DNA from: Zhihengliuella alba
GTDB taxonomy: Bacteria > Actinomycetota > Actinomycetes > Actinomycetales > Micrococcaceae
Direction: 5' to 3'
Assembly: GCF_039538765.1 (NCBI RefSeq)
Contig: NZ_BAABCJ010000001.1
Location: forward strand, 310,001 to 374,000
DNA: 64,000 bases
Of this stretch, positions 1 to 8,870 are shown piece after piece; the stretch's first letter is position 1, and each line of letters begins with the position of its first letter. The notes under the pieces are model-generated. The model searched no databases and was not told where the DNA came from. It was given only the letters and a program-made list of their open reading frames with translations. A program made the translations under genes and the position numbers.

Positions 1-1275
1 CATGCCGATCCGGTGCGGGTCGCCCAGGGCGGCCTGCTCCGGGACACGCACGGCGTTCGTGATGGTGCTGGACTTCACGCGTGCCCAGCCGAAGTGCCGG
101 TTCGCCTCGCGGCGGACGTGCTCGCCCACGAAGATCATGTGCCGGTCGCCCTCGAACCCGATGTGGCGGGGGAAGTCGGTGAGGATCTCCTGCAGGTGGA
201 AGCGGGTGACCACACGGGTGGAGGCCGGGACGTTCCGGGTGAACCACACGGCGTTGCCGAGCGCCCATTCGCACCAGACCACGTCGACGTCGGCCGCCAG
301 CTGCCGGGAGCGGTCGGTCCGGTGGCGGTTGTGCCCCTCCCACTGGTCCACGAGGACCTCGTGTCCGCCCGCCTCGAGCGCGGCGACGATCTCGTGTGTG
401 AACTTCAGATCGTGCCCGGCCAGCAGGATCCGCCGGGACTCGCGCACCAGTGCGCGCGGCGGACCGTCGGCCTCGGCAGACCCGGCCGCGCTCGACGCGT
501 TCTGCTCGTCGGCCGGCGACGCCCCCGGGCCGGCCGTGTCCCCGTCGTCCCCGCCGGGGGCCGACGAGGGGCCGGCGGTCGCGGTGGACAGCTCCCGAAG
601 GACATCGAGGCGCGTGCGGCGACGCTGGGCACCCCAGGGGCCGCCGCCGTAGCCGGGCTCGTCCCGGTAGCGCGGCTGCGGCACCGGCCGCGCGCCCGGG
701 ACGACGCGGCGGACCGGGACGCCGGCCAGCCGCGAGGCGAGGATCCACGGCGCCAGCCGTTCCTCGTCGCCGTCGTGGGCTGCCCACACGGCCGCGCAGG
801 AGTTCAGCAGGGCCAGATACTGCCCGGCGGTGGGCTGGGGTACGCGCAGGACGCGCGAGCCACGCGGCAGTTCAGGCGGCGTCGGGATGTCGGAGCCGTC
901 CACGGAGACGAGGACGAAGAACCGGGCCCGCTCCGCCGCCGGGAGCGCCGGGGGGCGTCCCGCTGCGGCGAGGAGGAGGACCACGCTGTTGCGGGCGTCC
1001 GCCCGCAGGACAGGTCCCAGCCGCCACGCCTCGGTCAGGGGCAGGAAATAGGAGACCGGGTCGTCCACGTCGGCGACGGCGCGCCTGTCGCGGGGCCCGA
1101 AGGCGGGCCAGGCGCTCTCCGGGATGCTCTCCCGCCATGCCGGCATCGCGGCGCGCAGCGCCAGCAGCGTGGCGCGGTCCGTGGCGCGGTCCTTCGCGCG
1201 CAGGGCGCGGGCCCGGCCGGCGCGGGCGATCTTCCGGACGCCGGCGGGCAAGTGGGCGGCGTTGGGCCGGGCCAC
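1..1275 (-). CDS. Glycosyltransferase, GT-B/GT4-like (3' end outside window)
   Basis: A frame of 425 codons opens with GTG at 1275 on the minus strand and is still open at base 1, so the C-terminus is missing. Residues about 1-230 form a region I cannot assign (it contains SYFLPLTEAWR and DGSDIPTPPELPRGSRVL). An acidic Ala/Gly/Ser linker spans about 230-275. From about residue 279 a Rossmann-type start, RRILLAGHDLKFTHEIVAAL, resembles the N-domain of GT-B glycosyltransferases, followed by VWCEWALGNAVWF and VVTRFHLQEI. The GT4 donor-binding C-domain would lie beyond the window. The GTG overlaps the stop of the exporter ATPase (TAGTG), which suggests translational coupling and a role in making the exported surface polysaccharide. 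The family call is by motif resemblance; the substrate is unknown. Confidence 0.72.
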   Translation of the reverse strand, partial: MARPNAAHLPAGVRKIARAGRARALRAKDRATDRATLLALRAAMPAWRESIPESAWPAFGPRDRRAVADVDDPVSYFLPLTEAWRLGPVLRADARNSVVLLLAAAGRPPALPAAERARFFVLVSVDGSDIPTPPELPRGSRVLRVPQPTAGQYLALLNSCAAVWAAHDGDEERLAPWILASRLAGVPVRRVVPGARPVPQPRYRDEPGYGGGPWGAQRRRTRLDVLRELSTATAGPSSAPGGDDGDTAGPGASPADEQNASSAAGSAEADGPPRALVRESRRILLAGHDLKFTHEIVAALEAGGHEVLVDQWEGHNRHRTDRSRQLAADVDVVWCEWALGNAVWFTRNVPASTRVVTRFHLQEILTDFPRHIGFEGDRHMIFVGEHVRREANRHFGWARVKSSTITNAVRVPEQAALGDPHRIGM

Positions 1276-2168
1276 TACGGGCTCCACACGACTTCGGTCC
1301 TGACCAGCTGCTTCTTGAGTGCGTCCCGCTGCTGGCGGGGGCGCTTGACCCGTCCGCGGCCCATCTGGCCGGCGTAGGAGTTGTACTGCTCGGTGACTTC
1401 CGCCGGATCGCCGTCCATGATCAGCTCGCCGCGCTCGATCCAGAGCACCCGGCTGCACATCTCCCGGATGGTGCCGAGGGAGTGGCTGACCAGGAAGACG
1501 CAGCCGGCCTGGCCGCGCAGGGAGTCCAGGTGCTGGCGGGTCTTCTCCCGGAACTGGGCGTCACCGGTGTTGAGGGCCTCGTCGATGATGAGGATGTCCG
1601 GGTCGATCGACGTGGCGATCGCGAACTGCAGGCGCGCGGACATGCCCGAGGAGTAGGACTTCAGGGGCAGGTGGATCGAGTCCTGCAGTCCGGCGAGGGC
1701 GATGATGCTCTCCCGCTTCGCCTCGAGCTGCTTCCGCGTCATGCCCATGGCCAGGCAGCCGAGCGTGATGTTGTCGTTGCCGGAGATCTGCGGCTGCAGG
1801 GCCGCGTTGACGCCGAGCATGACGGGCGTGCTGGTCGCGTGCACGGTGCCGCTCGTCGGATTGATCTGGCCGGTCAGGATCTTCATCAGCGTGGACTTGC
1901 CGGAGCCGTTGGTCCCGATGACGCCGACGCTCTCGCCCCGGTGCGCCACGAACGTGAGTTCCTTGAGGGCGTGCACGTCCACCGTGGTGGTCCCGATGAA
2001 GTCCTGCGCGCGGCGGCGGAGCGTGCGTCGGGCGTCGTCCTCCTTGGCCCGGACCTTGTAGGTCATGGACACGTGGTCGACGACGACGGCGACGTCGCGG
2101 TCCAGGCCCGGCGCGTCGCTCCGGGCGGCGTCCTCGGTGACGCCCTGCTCGAGGTTCTGCTCCGTCAT
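1275..2168 (-). CDS. Polysaccharide/teichoic-acid-type ABC exporter, ATP-binding subunit (Wzt/TagH-like)
   Basis: This 297-residue ATPase would power export of a lipid-linked surface polymer together with the permease just upstream in the transcript. Visible motifs are Walker A GTNGSGKST (85-93), signature SSGMSARLQ (from 173), Walker B DILIIDEAL (191-199) and the switch histidine in VSHS (near 229). The sequence ends soon after the nucleotide-binding domain, so it lacks the C-terminal sugar-recognition domain found on some Wzt proteins. Only 4 bp separate it from the permease stop, and the glycosyltransferase start overlaps its own stop, so the three form one unit. The exporter subfamily is clear; whether the cargo is teichoic acid, galactan or another glycan cannot be told. 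Confidence 0.9.
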   Translation of the reverse strand: MTEQNLEQGVTEDAARSDAPGLDRDVAVVVDHVSMTYKVRAKEDDARRTLRRRAQDFIGTTTVDVHALKELTFVAHRGESVGVIGTNGSGKSTLMKILTGQINPTSGTVHATSTPVMLGVNAALQPQISGNDNITLGCLAMGMTRKQLEAKRESIIALAGLQDSIHLPLKSYSSGMSARLQFAIATSIDPDILIIDEALNTGDAQFREKTRQHLDSLRGQAGCVFLVSHSLGTIREMCSRVLWIERGELIMDGDPAEVTEQYNSYAGQMGRGRVKRPRQQRDALKKQLVRTEVVWSP

Positions 2169-2172
2169 GCCG

Positions 2173-3057
2173 CTAGGCCCTTTCCTGGTTGTAGGACTCT
2201 TCGGCCTTCCAGAAGGCGATCGATCCGACGATCAACAGGACGATGGTCCACACGCCGAGCACGGTCCAGCGCTCGAGGCCCGGGACGTTCCCGTAGAGCA
2301 GGATGTCGCGCGTGATGTCCAGGACGCAGAAGAGCGGGTTCAGCTGCATCGCCTGGTAGATCGCGGGATTGTTCTCGAAGCGCTCCAGCGAGAAGAAGAC
2401 GCAGGAGAGGTAGAGCCAGATGCGGGTGCCGAAGGAGATCAGGTTCACCACGTCGGGGAACCGGGTCACGATCCGGCACAGCAGCAGGCTGAGGCCCAGG
2501 TTGAAGAGGAACTGGACGATCACCACCGGGACGATGAGCAACCACAGCCAGGTGATCTCCTCCAGCGGCGGGATGGCCAGGATCAGGACCATCATGGTGG
2601 CGATGACGATGACCTGGGACATCAACTCGCGGACGTTCACCGCCAGCGGCAGCGTGGCGCGGGGGAAATTGAACGCGCGCATCATCGACTGGTTGTTGTT
2701 CAGGGCCCGGGCGCCCTGGGTGATCGCGCCCGTCGTGAACCGGAACATGAATGTCCCGATGATCAGGTAGGCGATGAAGTTCGGGATCTTGTCGCCCGTG
2801 TTCAGCAAGAGGCCGAAGACGAAGAAGTACGTGGCGCCGTTGAGGATCGGGTTCAGGACCAGCCAGATCCGGCCCAGGGCGTCGTCGCTGTTGCCGGTGG
2901 CGATGCGGGAGCGGGAGTCGAAGTGGATGAACGAGCGGAACTGCCAGATCTGGCGAACGTACTCGAAGAATCCGGGCCGGGCGCCGACCTTGACGAGACC
3001 CTGGGGTGAGACCCGGACCCGTTTGATGCCGCCGATCGGCGTGACCTGTTCCGTCAT
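2173..3057 (-). CDS. Polysaccharide/teichoic-acid-type ABC exporter, permease subunit (Wzm/TagG-like)
   Basis: A 294-residue integral membrane protein of the ABC-2 family. After a basic cytoplasmic N-terminus (about 1-60) it has six hydrophobic stretches, including GATYFFVFGLLLNTG, VIVIATMMVLILAI and LWLLIVPVVIVQFLFNLGLS. The segment GRIWLVLNPILNGATYFFVF near residue 80 and FNFPRATLPLAVNVRELMSQ in the middle are characteristic of Wzm/TagG permeases. It is the first gene of the three-gene minus-strand export unit. The ATG at 3057 is the only start that keeps the usual N-terminus. Confidence 0.88.
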   Translation of the reverse strand: MTEQVTPIGGIKRVRVSPQGLVKVGARPGFFEYVRQIWQFRSFIHFDSRSRIATGNSDDALGRIWLVLNPILNGATYFFVFGLLLNTGDKIPNFIAYLIIGTFMFRFTTGAITQGARALNNNQSMMRAFNFPRATLPLAVNVRELMSQVIVIATMMVLILAIPPLEEITWLWLLIVPVVIVQFLFNLGLSLLLCRIVTRFPDVVNLISFGTRIWLYLSCVFFSLERFENNPAIYQAMQLNPLFCVLDITRDILLYGNVPGLERWTVLGVWTIVLLIVGSIAFWKAEESYNQERA

Positions 3058-3180
3058 GTGCTCGCTGACGCCTTTCGCTTGTGTGCTCGTTCTACTTTAG
3101 AGCCTCACAAGGTCCGCTGAGTCGGAGGACTCGCGCGCAGGCGGAGGAGTCCGTCACAACCTGAGAAAGGACTGAGCCGA

Positions 3181-3198
3181 AAAGGGCCCCGTCGGGCC
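3181..3198 (-). terminator. Possible intrinsic terminator after the M23 peptidase gene
   Basis: Read on the minus strand, a 5-bp G/C stem with a GACG loop (GGCCC-GACG-GGGCC) is followed at once by CTTTT, about 27 bases after the stop codon of the peptidase gene. The stem is short, so the call rests mainly on the T run and the position. Confidence 0.4.
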
Positions 3199-3224
3199 GA
3201 CCGGTGGACGCCGGGCCGCTTGCG

Positions 3225-4820
3225 CTACGGGGCCAGGCCGGTCAGCGATTCCGCTGCGTCGACGACGGTGGAGAACGTCCGCTCCACGGGTGCGGACGAC
3301 GGAGCGGCGTCCGTGGCCGGAGTCCTCTTCGCCGCGGGCGCCGACTCGGTGGCTGCCGGGCTCCGGGTTGTGGAGCGCGAGGGAGACGGGCTGCCGGAGG
3401 CGGTCTCCGCGGGCGCTGGATCGGACGGGGCCGGCGTGCTCGGCGGAGTCGTCGGCACCGGAGTCTTCGGCGGGGCCGACGATGCCGGTGGTGTCGACGG
3501 CGCCGGAGTCGAGGGTGCCGGCTTGGAGGGGGCGGGGGTCCCCGGCGTCGTCGGTGTCGGGTCGGGGCTCGCGGGGGCGCTCGGCGAGGGCGTGCCGGAG
3601 GGGGTGCCCGGCTTGGGCGCCGGCGGCGTGGGGTCCGGGGAGCGGGCGGGAGGCGTCGACTCCGGGTCGGGCCGCGCGGAACCGGCGGGGACCACTGGAC
3701 GGTCGGACGCCCCCTGCGTCGGGTCGGCGCCGCGCGGGGGATTGTCGGCGGTTCGGATGCGCTCCAGCTCCTCGGGCGTCAGGGGGATGGGCTGTCCGGG
3801 GACGCGCGGCACGTAGGCGGCCGGATTGGTCCACTTCCCACCGCGGTAGACCTCGAAGTGGACGTGGCAGCCGGTGGAGTTGCCCGTGGTCCCGGCCAGG
3901 GCGATCAGCTGTCCCTGCTCGACCTGCTCTCCCACCTTCGCGATCAGCACGGAGTTGTGGCTGTAGGCGGTGTCGATGCCGTGGCCGTGGCTGATGCGGA
4001 CGCGGTAGCCGGAGTGGCCCGCCCAGGCCGACTGGACCACTGTGCCGGCCTCGGACGCGCGGACGGGGGCGCCGCAGGGCACCGCGTAGTCCTGGCCGAT
4101 GTGGATGTGCCGGCCCGGCCCGGTGGGGTTGTTGCGCCAGCCGAACGGACTGGTCAGTCTGAAGTTCGCCACTGGGTGCGCCAACCGGAGACCGCCCGGC
4201 AGGCCGGCGGCGGCCCCCACGAGCTGGACGGTGTCGAGCGCGCGGACCACGGACTCACCGTCGGCGGCGCTGCCGTCCGCGGAGACCTCGGGGCCGCCGC
4301 GGGTGGCGGCGGTCAGGGTGCCGGGATCGCCGCCGGACCCCAGGGGTACGACGACGGGGGCGACCCGTCCGTGGCCGACCGGCCCCGCCGACGCCGTCGC
4401 CACCACGTCCGCCACCGGGACGGATCCGATGTGCCGTTCCTCGGCCGAGGCAGCGGTGAGCGTGCTGCCGCCGGCGCCGAGCACCGCCAGCGCCGCGATG
4501 GCGACCATGGCCATGCCCTGGACGCTCCGTTGCCGGAGCCGGGCGCGCTGCAGCCGGCGGTGCTGGAGCCGCCGGCGCTGGACGCGGCGGGGGAGGAGTG
4601 CGCCGGTGCCGGGCGGGCCGATGGCCGGCTCGGGTGCCAGGGCGGTACGGTCCCCGCGGGCCGAGATGGAGTGCCGCGCGATCACCAGCTCCGGGCCCGC
4701 GGGCGCCTGGGTGCCCTCGGGTGCACCCGCCGAGCGGGCCCTCCCGGCCGTTCCGGACAGGTGCCGCGCGGCGCGCCTGCCCTGGACAAGAGGATCGAAC
4801 GCCCGTGCAGCAGATGCCAT
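3225..4820 (-). CDS. Membrane-anchored M23 (LytM-type) peptidase with Pro/Ser/Thr-rich tail
   Basis: A 531-residue cell-wall endopeptidase candidate. Residues 1-100 are rich in Ala, Gly and Arg and end in a strongly basic run (about 78-98). A single hydrophobic segment (about 102-126, MAMVAIAALAVLGAG) should put the rest outside the cell. The LytM domain covers about 210-340, with zinc/catalytic residues in HIHIGQD (H240, D244), H288 in TAYSHNS, and HVH (H319, H321). From about 360 to the end the protein is a Pro/Ser/Thr/Ala-rich spacer, as in proteins that cross or bind the wall. All metal ligands are present, so it should be active. GGGGGAA lies just before the ATG at 4820; a later start near the membrane segment is possible. 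Confidence 0.88.
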   Translation of the reverse strand: MASAARAFDPLVQGRRAARHLSGTAGRARSAGAPEGTQAPAGPELVIARHSISARGDRTALAPEPAIGPPGTGALLPRRVQRRRLQHRRLQRARLRQRSVQGMAMVAIAALAVLGAGGSTLTAASAEERHIGSVPVADVVATASAGPVGHGRVAPVVVPLGSGGDPGTLTAATRGGPEVSADGSAADGESVVRALDTVQLVGAAAGLPGGLRLAHPVANFRLTSPFGWRNNPTGPGRHIHIGQDYAVPCGAPVRASEAGTVVQSAWAGHSGYRVRISHGHGIDTAYSHNSVLIAKVGEQVEQGQLIALAGTTGNSTGCHVHFEVYRGGKWTNPAAYVPRVPGQPIPLTPEELERIRTADNPPRGADPTQGASDRPVVPAGSARPDPESTPPARSPDPTPPAPKPGTPSGTPSPSAPASPDPTPTTPGTPAPSKPAPSTPAPSTPPASSAPPKTPVPTTPPSTPAPSDPAPAETASGSPSPSRSTTRSPAATESAPAAKRTPATDAAPSSAPVERTFSTVVDAAESLTGLAP

Positions 4821-4879
4821 GATTCCCCCGGTGACGCGGACGCCTCGTGGCGATCCGATCGGTGACCGAATCCTTCGGA

Positions 4880-4907
4880 GCCCTAGCTTTGATCACGAGG
4901 CTATAAC
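4880..4907 (-). promoter_or_regulatory. Promoter of the M23 peptidase gene with MtrA-like direct repeat
   Basis: On the minus strand GTTATA (from 4907) and GTGATC (from 4896) are spaced 11 bp start to start, and a -10-like TAGGGC lies at 4885-4880. Two GT(n)A(C/T)-type hexamers one helical turn apart resemble the direct-repeat sites described for the actinobacterial response regulator MtrA, which controls cell-wall peptidase genes. The match is by eye to a loose consensus, so regulator identity is inference. The remainder of the 222-bp intergenic region (4821-5042) shows nothing else I can name. Confidence 0.4.
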
Positions 4908-5042
4908 GGGGCGGACTCGACCGCCAGAGTTCCCGCGAAAATACTGGGGGACCGGTAAATTGGGTACCGCGTCCCCGTCGCCGGCCCCCGCGCGCTGGCG
5001 ATTCCTGCACCCACCCACCGAACCCCGAAGGGCATCCACGCC

Positions 5043-8000
5043 ATGCACCTGAAATCGCTCACCATCCGCGGTTTCAAGTCCTTCGCGTCCGCGACCACCT
5101 TCGAGTTCGAGCCCGGCGTGACCGCCGTCGTCGGACCCAACGGCTCCGGGAAGTCCAACGTGGTGGACGCCCTGGCCTGGGTGATGGGCGAGCAGGGGGC
5201 GAAGACCCTCCGCGGCGGCAAGATGGAGGACGTGATCTTCGCCGGGACGTCCGGTCGGCCACCCCTGGGGCGAGCCCAGGTCTCGCTCACGATCGACAAC
5301 GCCGACGGAGCGCTGCCGATCGAGTACTCAGAGGTCACGATCTCACGGACGCTCTTCCGGGCCGGCGGCAGCGAGTACGCCATCAACGGCGAGCCCTGCC
5401 GGCTCCTGGACATCCAGGAACTGCTCTCCGACTCCGGCCTCGGCCGCGAGATGCACGTCATCATCGGCCAGGGCCAGCTGGACCGCGTCCTGCACGCCAC
5501 CCCCGAGGACCGCCGCGGCTTCATCGAGGAGGCCGCCGGCATCCTCAAGCACCGCCGGCGCAAGGAGAAGAGCCTCCGCAAGCTCGATGCGATGCAGGCC
5601 AACCTCGCCCGCCTGCAGGACCTCACCGGCGAGATCCGGCGTCAGCTCACCCCGCTCGGCAAGCAGGCCGCCGTCGCCCGCCGCGCCCAGACCGTCCAGT
5701 ACGACCTGCGCGATGCCAAGTGCCGTCTGCTGGCCGACGACCTGGTCACCCTGCAGGAGGCGCTGACCCAGGACCTCGCCGAGGAGGCCGAGGTCAAGGC
5801 CCGTCAGGCCGACGTCGACGCCCGGCTCGACGCAGCCCGGCGCCAGCTCGCCGCCCTCGAGGCCGAGGCGGCGCACGCGACGCCGGCGACGAACGCGGCC
5901 CGCGATCTCGCCTACCAGCTCGGCTCGACGCAGGAGCGCTTCCGCTCGCTCGCCCGGCTGGCCGGGGAGCGCGCCCGTCTCCTCGGACAGTCCGACGACG
6001 CCGAGGACGACGGCGGCCGCGACCCCGACCGCCTCACCGAGCAGGCGGACCTGCTCGCGGAGGAGCTCGAGGAGCTGCAGGAGCAGAACGAGGAGTACGC
6101 CGAGGCCCTCGAGGAGGCCGTCGCCGAGCGCGGGGCGGCCGAGGAGGAGGCCTCCGCCGAGGAGCAGCGCCTGACCACGCTGCTCCGGGCGGCCGCGGAC
6201 CGGCGCGAGGGCCTGGCCCGGCTGGCGGGCCAGGTGGCCGCGGCCCGGAGCCGGGTGGAGGCCGCCGAAGGCGAGCGGGACAGGCTCCGCGCCGCCGCCC
6301 GCGAGGCTGCCGACCGCCGGGAGCGGGCCCAGGAGGAGTTCACCATCCTGGAGCAGCAGGCGGCCCACCAGGAGACCGGCGACGAATCCCACGTGGAGGC
6401 ACTGGACGCCGCCACGGCCCGGGTCGGCGAGCTCTCCACCCGCCGCGACGAGTTCCAGCTCGAGCTGCGCGACAGCCACGGGACGATCGCCGGGCTCGCG
6501 GCCCGCCGGGACGCGCTGCAGGCCGCGCTCGTGCGCCGCGACGCCAGCGCCGACGTCCTCGCCGCAGCCCCCGAAGGGCTGCAGGGGCGCCTCGCCGAGC
6601 ACATGGGCGTCGAGCCCGGCTGGGAAGCCGCCGTCTCGGCCGCCCTCGGCGGATACGCGGAGGCCCTCGTGGCCGACTCGGGGGCGGCCCGCACGCTCGT
6701 CGAGCAGGTCAAGCACGACCAGACCGGACGACTCCACCTGCTCCGCGCCGCCGACGCGCCCGGGAAGGACGCCTCCCGGCGGCCAGCCCAGGGCAGTGCA
6801 CACCGGGAGGACGAGACGCCGGAGCAGAACGTCCCCGGCGATGCCGGGGTCGACTCCGGGCCGCAGCCCGTTGGGCTGGCCACCACGGCCGTCCCCGGGG
6901 CACGGTCCGCCATGGACGTCGTCGCCCCGGCGCCGGCCGTGGCGCTCGCCGTCCGGCACCTGCTGGCGGACACCGTGGTGGTCCCCGATCTGGCCGGGGC
7001 CTTCGACGCCGTGAGCGCGGCACCGGGCGTCCGTGCCGTCACGGCCGACGGGGACATCGTCACCGTCGGGACGATCGAGGGCGGCACCGCGAAGGCCCCG
7101 TCGCTGATCGAGCAGCAGGCAGAGCTGGAGGCCATCGACGGCGAGCTCGCCTCCGCCCGGGCCGGCGACGCCGAGCTGGCCGAGCGGATGGAGGCGCTGC
7201 GCCAGGAGCTGCGCGCCGCCCAGGACGCCGCCGAGGAGGCCCGCGAGGCCCAGCGCAGCGCCGACTCCAGGAACGCCACGATCAGCCGCGAGCTCGCGGG
7301 ACTGTCAGCGACCCTGCGGCAGGCGCACGCCGAGAACGAGCGGCTCGAGGCCCAGGCCGCGGCCGCGCAGGAGAGCATCGGCCGCGAGCTCGAGACGCTC
7401 GAGGACCTGGCCGTCCGGCTCGACGCCGCGCAGGAGGAACCGGCCGACGAGGCAGAGCCCTCCAGCGCCGAGCGGGACCGGCTGAACGCTGCCGCGGCGT
7501 CCGCGCGCCAGCGCGAGGTCGAGGCCCGCCTGGCCCTGCGCAGCGGCGAGGAGCGCGCCTCCAACCTCAACGGGCGCATCCAGTCGCTTCGCCGCGCCGC
7601 GGAGACCGAGCGCCGCGCCCGCGAGGAGGCGGCCCGGCGCGCCGCGATCCGCGCCCGCCAGGCCGCCGCCGCCCGCGCCGTCGCGCAAGCCGCGTCCTAC
7701 GGCGACCGGCTCGTGGCCGCCTCCCTGGAGACTGCCCAGGTCCGCCTCGAGGAGGCGGAGGCCACCCGCCGCCGGCTGGAGGCCGAGCTCGGCGACGCGC
7801 GGCGGATCGTCGAGCAGCTGGCCGCCGAGGCGGCCCGGCTCACCGACCGGGCCCACCGCGACGAGATGGCCCGCGCGGAGCAGCGCCTCCGGGTCGAGCA
7901 GCTGCAGGAGCGCGCCGTCGACGAGCTCGGTCTGACCCCGGAGCATCTGGTCGAGACCTACGGCCCCCACGTCCCGGTGCCCGTGCCGGAGTCCGAGGAC

Positions 8001-8870
8001 AAGTGGGCCGAGCTCCGCCAGGAGGTCGACGACGACGGCAACGCGGTGCCGGCGGGTGCCCCCTACGACCGGGCGGAGCAGCAGAAGCGGCTCAAGCGCG
8101 CCGAACGCGACCTCGCCGCCCTCGGGAAGGTCAACCCGCTGGCGCTCGAGGAGTTCGCCGCCCTGGAGGAGCGCCACAAGTTCCTCACCGGTCAGCTCGA
8201 GGACCTCAACAAGTCAAGACAGGACCTGCTGGACATCATCCGCGACGTCGAGGAGCACGTGCAGGAGGTCTTCGCGGCCGCCTACGCGGACACCGAGGCA
8301 CAGTTCGAGCGCGTCTTCGGCCGGCTCTTCCCCGGCGGCGAGGGCCGGCTGGTGCTGACGGACCCGGACGACATGCTCAACACCGGGATCGAGGTGGAGG
8401 CCCGCCCGGCCGGGAAGAAGGTCAAGCGGCTCTCGCTGCTCTCCGGCGGCGAGCGATCGCTCACGGCGGTGGCGCTGCTGGTGGCGATCTTCAAGGCGCG
8501 TCCCTCCCCGTTCTATGTCATGGACGAGGTCGAGGCTGCCCTCGACGACACGAACCTCGGGCGCCTGATCACCATCTTCGAGGAGCTGCGCGAGTCCAGC
8601 CAGTTGATCGTCATCACCCACCAGAATCGGACCATGGAGGTCGCGGACGCACTCTACGGGGTGAGCATGCGGGGCGACGGCGTCACTCAGGTGATCAGTC
8701 AGCGCCTGGCGCGGACCGATCCGGAGCCGGAGGACCGGGACGCCGGCGATCGTCACCCCGCGGGCCGTCAGTCGGCCCCGTCGACCGGGCCCGTCCGTCC
8801 TGCGGAGGCTGCGCATCCCGAGGAGTCGGCGGAGCCGCTGGGCGCGCCGGAACCAGCAGCCAGGCGGTGA
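5043..8870 (+). CDS. smc: Chromosome segregation ATPase SMC
   Basis: A 1275-residue structural-maintenance-of-chromosomes protein that compacts and aligns sister chromosomes with ScpA/ScpB. The N-terminal head has Walker A GPNGSGKSN (31-39) and the Q-loop region IIGQGQLDRVL. Two long Glu/Ala/Arg-rich coiled coils flank a hinge (about 510-690, GGYAEALVADSGAARTLV). The C-terminal head has the signature LLSGGERSLTAVALL (about 1129) and Walker B FYVMDEVEAALDD (about 1156). It is longer than the usual roughly 1190 residues because of a charged Gly/Pro/Asp-rich insert inside the hinge (about 572-630) and an unconserved tail of about 50 residues after the head. The last 176 bp are shared with the convergent MFS gene. 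Start at the ATG that gives MHLKSLTIRGFKSF. Confidence 0.97.
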   Translation: MHLKSLTIRGFKSFASATTFEFEPGVTAVVGPNGSGKSNVVDALAWVMGEQGAKTLRGGKMEDVIFAGTSGRPPLGRAQVSLTIDNADGALPIEYSEVTISRTLFRAGGSEYAINGEPCRLLDIQELLSDSGLGREMHVIIGQGQLDRVLHATPEDRRGFIEEAAGILKHRRRKEKSLRKLDAMQANLARLQDLTGEIRRQLTPLGKQAAVARRAQTVQYDLRDAKCRLLADDLVTLQEALTQDLAEEAEVKARQADVDARLDAARRQLAALEAEAAHATPATNAARDLAYQLGSTQERFRSLARLAGERARLLGQSDDAEDDGGRDPDRLTEQADLLAEELEELQEQNEEYAEALEEAVAERGAAEEEASAEEQRLTTLLRAAADRREGLARLAGQVAAARSRVEAAEGERDRLRAAAREAADRRERAQEEFTILEQQAAHQETGDESHVEALDAATARVGELSTRRDEFQLELRDSHGTIAGLAARRDALQAALVRRDASADVLAAAPEGLQGRLAEHMGVEPGWEAAVSAALGGYAEALVADSGAARTLVEQVKHDQTGRLHLLRAADAPGKDASRRPAQGSAHREDETPEQNVPGDAGVDSGPQPVGLATTAVPGARSAMDVVAPAPAVALAVRHLLADTVVVPDLAGAFDAVSAAPGVRAVTADGDIVTVGTIEGGTAKAPSLIEQQAELEAIDGELASARAGDAELAERMEALRQELRAAQDAAEEAREAQRSADSRNATISRELAGLSATLRQAHAENERLEAQAAAAQESIGRELETLEDLAVRLDAAQEEPADEAEPSSAERDRLNAAAASARQREVEARLALRSGEERASNLNGRIQSLRRAAETERRAREEAARRAAIRARQAAAARAVAQAASYGDRLVAASLETAQVRLEEAEATRRRLEAELGDARRIVEQLAAEAARLTDRAHRDEMARAEQRLRVEQLQERAVDELGLTPEHLVETYGPHVPVPVPESEDKWAELRQEVDDDGNAVPAGAPYDRAEQQKRLKRAERDLAALGKVNPLALEEFAALEERHKFLTGQLEDLNKSRQDLLDIIRDVEEHVQEVFAAAYADTEAQFERVFGRLFPGGEGRLVLTDPDDMLNTGIEVEARPAGKKVKRLSLLSGGERSLTAVALLVAIFKARPSPFYVMDEVEAALDDTNLGRLITIFEELRESSQLIVITHQNRTMEVADALYGVSMRGDGVTQVISQRLARTDPEPEDRDAGDRHPAGRQSAPSTGPVRPAEAAHPEESAEPLGAPEPAARR

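Noticed and set aside
13..1377. A 454-codon plus-strand open frame at the left edge
   Set aside because: Composition is Arg/Gly/Ala with no motifs. The minus strand encodes a glycosyltransferase-like protein coupled to the exporter.
4501..4900. Possible ydaO (c-di-AMP) riboswitch before the M23 peptidase, because GGATCGCC and CGGGGGAA occur there
   Set aside because: The other conserved blocks of the riboswitch (such as GGGGTGAATCC) are not found downstream, and the CGGGGGAA is better explained as the ribosome binding site.
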